The notes beneath the pieces were generated by a model that worked only from the letters and a program-made list of their open reading frames with translations, made no database searches and was not told the origin of the DNA. A stretch of 64,000 bases of DNA from Liolophura sinensis (lineage: Eukaryota; Mollusca; Polyplacophora; Chitonida; Chitonidae), in assembly GCF_032854445.1 (NCBI RefSeq), contig NC_088295.1, positions 94,729,805 through 94,793,804 of the forward strand, read 5' to 3'. Positions 56,216 to 64,000 of this stretch are shown here, in pieces. Each line of letters starts with the position of its first letter. The stretch's first letter is position 1. The position numbers and the translations under genes were made by a program.

Positions 56216-58486
56216 GGATCACATGGACATACAGATACATGTGTGTAATACCCATCTTATACAGATAATTACGACTCATTCTTATCTCGCAATGCCAGTA
56301 GAGTCAGCAGATACATACATATCCACTCCATATGACACGCGTATATCAAACCAAACATTCCAGAAAACAAGTGGATTGCGCACATTTCCATATATGTACT
56401 GCTTCTAACACAGTGTTCCTTAACAGTAAATTTGTTACATTCCTTGCTGTACCTTTCTTGCCTTATGTAATCAAGTTTACGCTCATGTCATACCTGAATT
56501 GTTATTTAGAGTTTACTTAACACCATTTGGTATTAAGACATACCTGTGGACATTGGGGCAACACTGTGGTGCCAAGGGTGACAAAATATGGTAAAAGACA
56601 CACTATCTGTGAAAATGGTAGATGCAACATTTGCGTTTTAAAAGCTGAGGTGATTCATGTGGATAAATTTTCTTTTGCCCTCTCATAAATCTAAGATAAT
56701 TTTCTTCTTTACACGAATGTGATGAAAACATCTCCAAAGTCTCCTAGATATGGCTGCAATAATGCCCATGTGGCATTAAGTCACTTGATTGTTTCTAAGG
56801 TATATATATAAAATGAATTTCATACAACCACATACATATTAAAGGTGTCATGAGGACATCTGGATTTGCTATGCAAGTGCATGTTACAAAATTCTTTTTC
56901 CAATCAGAGAAAATAATCGAGGGAGTTGTAGAGGAGAATGAAGATGGTCTGAGTAAAATGCTCGCTGTGACAGCAACAGAAATGAGCTTCACCTCTAGTC
57001 ACACACTATTGTCCACATCTTCATAAAATATGCTGAGTAAACATATGGCATGCTGGAGCTGACGTACAGCAGGCAGTATTGCGCCTGCCGAACAGCCCCA
57101 CTCACCACCATCTTACTACATACTCTTACACCCACCACAATGTACCAGTGAACGCTAGCTGTTATCAGGCAAGGCATCAGTGTGAACCAACACAGCCCTG
57201 CAACTTACTGGCAAATCCATGCACCACATACACACTAGACTGTCATCACACACGGTCACTATCACAACACAGCCATCATTCCTGAACCCAGTCGCCTTTT
57301 TCCCCTGCACCAGACATGCAGATACACAGACTAGAGACGAGTGAAGGGCGTATTCCAGTGTTGACAGGCCACGGAGGTAATGAAGGAAGCCAGGTAATAA
57401 ACTCTATCCTGTAGAAATGTCAAGAGAAGGCGAGACAAGCGATGAGAATGCAGTATGGCATTTCAATCAGCAGTCACAAACGCACTGCACACTGCTGCCT
57501 GGCCACAGCCCCAACACCACAGAATATTCAATAGTGTACGAGTCTGTCTAGCAAGAAATGCCCTGAGCTAGAGCAGGTCAGCATGTCTGCAGCACCGCCA
57601 CAACACCACAGCCTTACACTGCAACTGGGCAAATTGAGCCACCCAGCAAGGCCTGCTATCAATCACAGAACAGAATACTCCGGCACTGGCCACCAGCCTG
57701 CATTGCTGCCCTACTCCCGCAGCACAGGCAAACAGCAGCGAATCCCCCCTTCTATGACCTCTTTGTGCCAATCAATCAGAGCCAAGAGACAGTGTGAACA
57801 CCAGCCAATGGAGCCTCTGTGGAGAGAGGAAATTCTTCTGTCGTCTGGTACAGAAAGAAAATACATAAACTAAAGGATGCATGGATGAGTCAGAAATCGA
57901 TGCAGTCAGGCTTTTTCCCTGTGCAGCTGTCTCTGCATCCCCTCCCCACCCCCTTCCCAATACTTGCAAATCTGCAAGCAACAGCTCCCATCTTAGCCAA
58001 ACATGTCCTGATGCAGGTCAGACTGACCTCATTCCAGTGAGATTTGGAGCACTGGGGCAGTAGGCTGTCTGCACACTGCTTCTGCTAACCACCACAACAA
58101 CTACCCTTCACATGCCACATGCACAACCTGTGCAGAAAGACAGCTGGCACATGCATACTTCTGCAGGTCAATTCACCGCTCAGCACTTCCTGCCCACTCA
58201 TGTAACCAGTTCTGCAGCACGTGTACCTGAACACGACATCAGCCAACCTTTATTACTTTGCCAGCGACAGCAAGCCTGTCCATACCGTGAGAAATATGAA
58301 ATCCCTGTACATCATTGGTCAGTTGGTACAAAATAAGATTTGGTACAGCAGAGAGGTGCAACAGCAGGTAATGTCTTACTAATACAAGCAGGCACAGCCG
58401 ACTCAGCATGGGCGAAGGTAGGCCTATGGTCTTGTGGGACCACCACTACAAACTCAGGTCTTCATGTATTCCCCTGGATAACTCAC
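56216..58486. other. Unassigned region
   Basis: No array and no recognised domain. The stretch 57540-58080 is more GC-rich. A minus-strand acceptor-like TTTCTTTCTGTACCAG ends near 57848 and is followed by a short open frame, but nothing confirms an exon. Confidence 0.3.
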
Positions 58487-58530
58487 CACGAATACCACAT
58501 ACTGCCATAATCACTCTTACTCCATCTCAG
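58487..58530 (-). CDS. Candidate 44-nt exon, unknown minus-strand gene
   Basis: Bounded on the minus strand by a CTCTGTTTACCATACAG acceptor and a GTGAGT donor. One frame reads LRWSKSDYGSMWYS, phase-compatible with the candidate exon at 58652-58747. No homologue recognised. Confidence 0.18.
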
Positions 58531-58651
58531 CTGTATGGTAAACAGAGGTCGAGAAGTTGGCTGTCTCAGACTGGGTGGCTAAGTCTGCTGTGTTGTGAAA
58601 CCACTCAAGTGAGGGTCACTTTGGTCAGACTGACCAGCTGGTGTTGCTGAC

Positions 58652-58747
58652 CTTACAGATAATAGCTCCAGCATGTAAGGTGCTGGGTTTGGTGACAGCT
58701 TGCAGCGCTAGCCAGTTATCAATGGCCTCCACAAGAGCAGAGGCCAT
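58652..58747 (-). CDS. Candidate first coding exon, unknown minus-strand gene
   Basis: An ATG in good context (GGGAAGATGG) opens MASALVEAIDNWLALQAVTK followed by PSTLHAGAIICK; donor GTCAGC at the end, or GTAAGG six bases earlier. The residue composition looks protein-like, with an amphipathic helix and hydrophobic patch. The frame is also open upstream for about 20 codons, so the start is uncertain. I cannot name the product. Confidence 0.22.
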
Positions 58748-59289
58748 CTTCCCCTGGTCACGACACAGTTTTGAGGATACTCCATGGACAGAGCCAGGTA
58801 AACACAGGTGTTAGCCAACTCCATTTTAGATCAATGAAAAAACCGCCAGGTCTGTTTGTCCACCAATTGATCCATTCCTGTCTGAGACTTCCCAGACAGC
58901 CCTCTGTGGCCGCCGGTGTACAGGCAGGAATGTCAGCCCACTTGCTGCTTCTCCCAACCCCATAGCCTACCATAATTTTACACATTTCCCCTGTGTCTAT
59001 ATACCATCAATTTACACCAGCCTCCATATGTTACAAAACTGCACAAATATCACAGATTCATCTTTCCAACTATTCCTTTATCCGTAGGTACCATACCTTC
59101 ACACAATCCCTGAACCACTAGGTACCTTATGTTCATTTAAGACAAGCAATGATAAAATCCCACCATTGCTAGAAGCTCTCTTCAAAGCTTCCCTTCTCAT
59201 CCAGCTATCCGTAGATGCCATCCAATAAATATACAGCCCATATTGCCTTACTACCATACTCCCACTCTCTGTCCAGCCAACATTCCACA

Positions 59290-60010
59290 TCACATAATGC
59301 CCTTCATATGTGGATGTTACCTGTATTCAGGTGTTCAGACCCTTGGTGCCACATCTCCACACATTTACTTTGGTGATGTCCAGACCCTAAATGACATCTC
59401 CCCGCATGTATTCAGGTGATGTCCAGACCCTAAATACCACATCTCTAAGCATGTATTCAAATCCTACATTCTACATCCCCACACATGTATTCATGTGTCC
59501 ATATGCTACATCAGCACACCTGTATTCAGGTGTCTACACCCTACATCAGCACATCTTCATTCAGGTGTCACATCAGGACAGCTGAAATCAGTTGTCATTC
59601 AAAACCTACATACTACATCAGCACAACTGCATTCAGGTGTCACATGCAAGCGTGATCATACATGCTACATCGGCACACCTTTATTCAGGTGTCTACACCC
59701 TACATGCTACATCAGCACATCTTTATTCAGGTGTCACATCAGGACAGCTGAAATCAGTTGTCATTCAAAACCTACATACTACATCAGCACAACTGCATTC
59801 AGGTGTCACATTCAAGCGTGATCATACATGCTACATCAGCACAGCTATATTCAGGTGTCCAGACGCCACATGCCACAGAGTCACTCCTGTATTCAGGTGT
59901 CCAGACTCTAAATGACATTTCATCACCCTGTATTCAGATGTCCAGACTATACATATCACATCCCCACACCTGTATTCAAGTGACCAGACTGTACCTGCCA
60001 CAACCCCACA
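59290..60010. repeat. About 40-bp repeat with hairpin core
   Basis: Units share CACCTGTATTCAGGTGTC, in which CACCTG and CAGGTG form a 6-bp-arm hairpin with a 4-nt loop. A composite of about four units recurs at 166 bp (AGGACAGCTGAAATCAG at 59575 and 59741). Confidence 0.88.
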
Positions 60011-60019
60011 CCTGTACAC

Positions 60020-63000
60020 CTATCTGGATTAGCAACATCATGTAGATTAATCATACATTCATACTGAATAAGTAACACAAATACACAGATACACTCATGC
60101 ACAAACTAACATGCTATGCCTTAAACTGATGGTGGGGATGTTTCTTAAATCCTATCTATGACAAAGACAAACATTTAGAGGAATTCCAGGAGGGGATTTA
60201 CGGAGGGTCTATTGGATCAAACTTTTGCCATCACAATCGCTTGTCATAATAGCACCTTTGTGGAAAATGAAATAATTTCAAGCTATGAAAGTACACATAG
60301 ATGCAAACCATCACATAGAATGATAACTGATTATGGTGACATTTATGAGAGGATTTCTGTGAACCATTTGCTGATGTGGTGTCACACCACTACGATCTAT
60401 TGTATACTGACTACAGGAAATCTGGACCATCTGCACCACCTGCGTCAACCAAACTTGTGAATGAAATTGTCAGTTAACCAGGCTCCGCCACTGCTCACAA
60501 TGGTACAGCAAACTACCTAGAATCCAAACACAAATATGTAAGTTGCATACAGAGATGGAACGAAATTTTAGACTAATATTATCCTGGTACAGCATTCAAA
60601 GTGATTCTTGGTCACAGCATGAACTGTTAAGCAAGGACATTATGAAGAAGACACCAGGAGCTTCACCATACCACCCTGAAATACACCAAATAAATAGTGC
60701 TCATAGTACCACTCGATCATACACGTGAGGAGAAATGCTGCTGAAATCCTGAACTCATTACACTGTATTTTAAGCCCTTCAATGAGAATACAAGAGAACT
60801 TATTTGACACAGGAGAGAAAGCTTCTGACACTACCAATGAACACACTCAGCAGTCTCACATACACTGAAAAATCCTACAAGATCTATCGGATCAGAAACT
60901 TTCACCCTAATTTTATAGCAATTTGAGATACTTTTTAATCTAATAATTGCCTCTAGATCTGATAGAGATCTACTCCCCAGTGAGTCTACATGGTGGCGTA
61001 TAGAAGCTCCGTGGGCATGACAGACATGGGCTGAGGGTTAGGTTGATGATGGATGGTGGTCTAGGGTAACATACCTGTGCTTATCTCCTGGATAGCTGCT
61101 AATCCCTGCTGATGGTTGTACAATGCCCTAGCAACCTCCACCACCAGTCACTACCTGTCCCGCAGAGTGGCCAAGCAAAACACTTGAGTGTGCGCAGATA
61201 TACAGGAAGCTTCATCTACTAGCTGCGATTAAACGGGAGATTGATTCTGCATTGAGCAGGTAATTGGGACAGAGTATTGATCAGTAATGATGGAACACAG
61301 TGAACAAAAAAGGCAGGCACGGGCTGTGGAATGCTCCCTGACTGTCCATTGTAGGTCACTAGGGCAAAAGAGGTAACACACATGCGCTATTCTCCAGCCA
61401 TATAAATCACACCACCAAGCCTTCACTGTGGAGAGGACACTGATTTGGCTTCACCTTTAAGACAGTGAGTGGCGATCAATGCCATGGTCCTCTCACTCTC
61501 CACATGGGCATCACCTCTTCTTCCTCTCCACCTCCTTTCAAGGCCTTCCCTGCATACGGGAGCATCAGGCTTCAATTATAGCCACAGTCCTCTTCTTTCT
61601 CAGTTTATCATGAATTTTTTAATTTGGGAGATGAAAGAGTGGTCTCCCTTCTGGCAGTTAAGTTTGCTCCATATTCATCTGTTCGTGTTCACTCGACCTC
61701 AAACGACCTGTCTGCGACACTCACTACACAGTCTACAGCAAATAAAATTGTGGTTTTAGCTTGGTCCATATGTACAGCCAGACAGGGGTGCAAGGCTGGG
61801 CAGCAAACATGACACAGCTTATCTTCACGCACACCTGCCGGCCCTCTCATTATTTGTGGAGTACACACACCATAAATGTATGGAATACTTGAGGGCTCAT
61901 TTTAACAAATGCCTATAAATAGCTTCAGATAAGCTGTTTCCATACCTAACATCCCTAGGTAGAAAAACTGAGACATGGCTGCAAGCTTCATATTGATTAA
62001 GTAGCTGGCTGACAGCTCTGTCGAACAAAAGTTTGTCTCCCAACAGTTTGACTATGGCCTAACCCAGACAGGTGTGTTGGCGTAAAGGACTGGGTCTGTC
62101 ACAGGGTACACGTTGTCAACAGCAACCATCCAAACAACTTAGTATGGAAGCACTTGTGGAGCACGCTCCTCCACAGAGCTCACCAATACCAGATCCTGGA
62201 GGCTGGTGGAGCATGCAGGCAGCTCCTGATAGTGGATAATACCTGAGGCAGATGATCCTCACTTCAGATTTTCTCCACTTTTTCTCCACCTGCAGTAATT
62301 GTGATTGTCAGACTGATTACACTCTGTCTCACCTGTAGCAGCTTAGGATGAGACACGTGATCTTCACTTCAGATCTGACTACATTTTATCTCACCTTTGG
62401 ATCCTGGCCTTGTGAAATCATACAGGAGACCTTACCACCCAAATACCACAGCTGTAAAGTTTGAATTCAACACTTTCTATACTGACTGCTTTGAGAACAG
62501 AAAATCCAAAAAAACCCCTAGACATCATTGTGGTAACATCTGTATACATATCCTCACATAGTGATACTGAAGTCAGCAAGTGCAAGAACACTGAAGGTGA
62601 ATGCCATATGCATGGTTACTAGCAGTAGAAACTTAATCTAAAATTAATTCAAGTTTATTCAATATTTTGATCTAATCCCAGAAAACCAAATTAAGCAAAC
62701 CAGAGAAAATCCACAATGATATTTCACCATTTCATCGAATGTCAAGAACAGTGATTTAATGAAGGTAATATTATACAAGGTAAAGCAGGTAGAGAAAGAG
62801 ATTAACATGTAAAGCAGATTAAAGTTTTCAGCTGAGAATCTAAGTGTTAAAGCGCATGTGCCCAGACGAGCAGTAGTCTGCACACGTACGTGGAGACGGC
62901 CTTTTGCCCTCCATGCCAGAACATAGCCTAGGCAAGTGTGCCAGCCGCTCACATAAAAACTTCTGGCAGCAATCTCAGGCTTTCTGTGCTTGTGATGCTG

Positions 63001-64000
63001 ACAACTTGGAAGGATTCTATGGCCACAGGACAGATATCCACAAAGTCCACTGATCACTGCAGTTAATTCTTCAAACTGAATCTGTCATCCTCTCTGATTA
63101 ATAGGTCATGTGAATCAACTAATTTCATGTCTTTATTAACAAGAAGAAAACAAAAAACAAAGAAAAAAAAATAAAAAAAAATTGACACACACACCCGCAA
63201 AAATGTTTAAAAAGCTACTCAAACCCCATTATTTCTTGCATCCAGTATAGAAAACCTTTGGCTTACTGGATCACATAAAGTTCTAACATATATATGTATC
63301 TAACTCTGATATGACACTGTTGTGCTATGTATAATGTCGTGGGACAGTATTTCTGATAAAGTATTTATGTGTGACTGCACTGACATAACGTCTCACACCT
63401 GCCTTGCGGTTTTTTTATGTCAAATGGTTGGAGCGGAACCGAGATGACAAAATAAATAAGGTCATTTCAGTCTGTGAAGATAGTTGAATGGGCTGAGGTC
63501 AAGACCCCGACGTGACACTCGCACAACTATTACCTGAATGACAGGCCAAAACTGTCCTCACAGCTTTAACAGTAGCCTTGGAAGCTTGAGGAAAAAATGA
63601 CGAAAGGTTGAGAGAGTGCGCCTGCGCATAGACAGCCAGTATAGAGTCACGTACACAGACGGCAGCATTACAAGCCATTCTGCTCGCCTGTTGGCTCCTA
63701 GAGCAGGTTGTCAGTATGGCGGTGTTAAGCAGGCCAGCACTGTCTCCTTCCACACACCTCACTCACTCTGTAAGTCACCTCAGCGCAGTCTTCTTACCTT
63801 CCTCTGATCTTTCCACGTGTACACATTGTCACAGACAGAACGATTGCCATCGCCTTTGCCAACATGTCTGCCCCACAAGAACTTTGCCAGTATCTACTGG
63901 GACAGACAGCTTGCTGCAAGCTGGTTAGCCATGCTAATGTAAGACTGAGAATTGCAGCTATGTGCGCATGTGCCCAGACAGAACTACTTCAGAGACGAAC
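60020..64000. other. Unassigned region to window end
   Basis: No gene recognised. Open frames reach 132 codons (minus, 62659-63057) and 87 codons (minus, 63499-63762) without recognisable domains. An A-rich tract lies at 63140-63182. Parts may be introns of an unseen gene. Confidence 0.3.

Noticed and set aside
61075..61140. Minus-strand exon reading VEVARALYNHQQGLAAIQEI before a GTATGT donor
   Set aside because: The frame meets a stop just upstream and no acceptor lies between the stop and the coding-like part, apart from a weak GCTAG; kept out for lack of a valid boundary.
62659..63057. 132-codon minus-strand open frame
   Set aside because: No recognisable domain and no supporting start or splice context; length is within chance for the region.

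Overview
This is a eukaryotic nuclear genomic window, most likely from a marine lophotrochozoan and probably a mollusc. The evidence is a 15-exon, GT-AG spliced gene, several copies of a tRNA-derived SINE ending in (AAAT)n, a Tc1-like transposon, a decayed BEL/Pao retrotransposon, and an extreme density of minisatellites. The mollusc assignment is inference from the SINE tail (TTGAGTACGGCGTAAAACAC type) and scattered GGGAGATAACT motifs. Nothing prokaryotic is present.

Layout. 1-4080: decayed BEL/Pao element, mainly minus strand, with a piece of gag also in the opposite orientation. 4080-8740: AT-rich intergenic DNA with a SINE, a 115-bp hairpin and diverged duplications. 8744-26629: one complete gene on the plus strand for the Golgi pH regulator (GPHR/GPR89), 457 codons in 15 coding exons. 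Ten of its fourteen introns (4-9 and 11-14) hold a tandem array, nearly all with unrelated repeat units, and an eleventh (intron 3) holds degenerate copies of exon 4. Intron 13 also carries a SINE and an intact Tc1-like transposon inserted into its array. 26630-27720: putative 3' UTR containing a 27-bp array. 27880-32925: a 5-kb satellite of 77-bp monomers that appears to derive from the B-box part of the local SINE. 33925-44515: a succession of independent arrays (39, 27, 28, 53, about 75, 35, 34 and 60 bp) separated by short unique DNA and SINE pieces. 44516-52050: mostly featureless DNA with a possible minus-strand terminal exon near 51526-51624. 52058-53000 and 53270-56215: 53-bp and 61-bp arrays. 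56216-64000: mostly unassigned, with one hairpin-bearing array (59290-60010) and weak candidate minus-strand exons near 58487-58747.

By summing my own estimated array bounds, about 40% of the window is tandem repeat. The most striking observation is that several intronic arrays begin as tandem copies of a splice junction of the host gene (5' splice sites of exons 7, 8 and 11, and the 3' splice site of exon 6), so the repeats carry copies of working splice signals. The only gene of confident function is GPHR; the only other intact coding sequence is the Tc1-like transposase. Most long open frames elsewhere are by-products of arrays whose period is a multiple of three.
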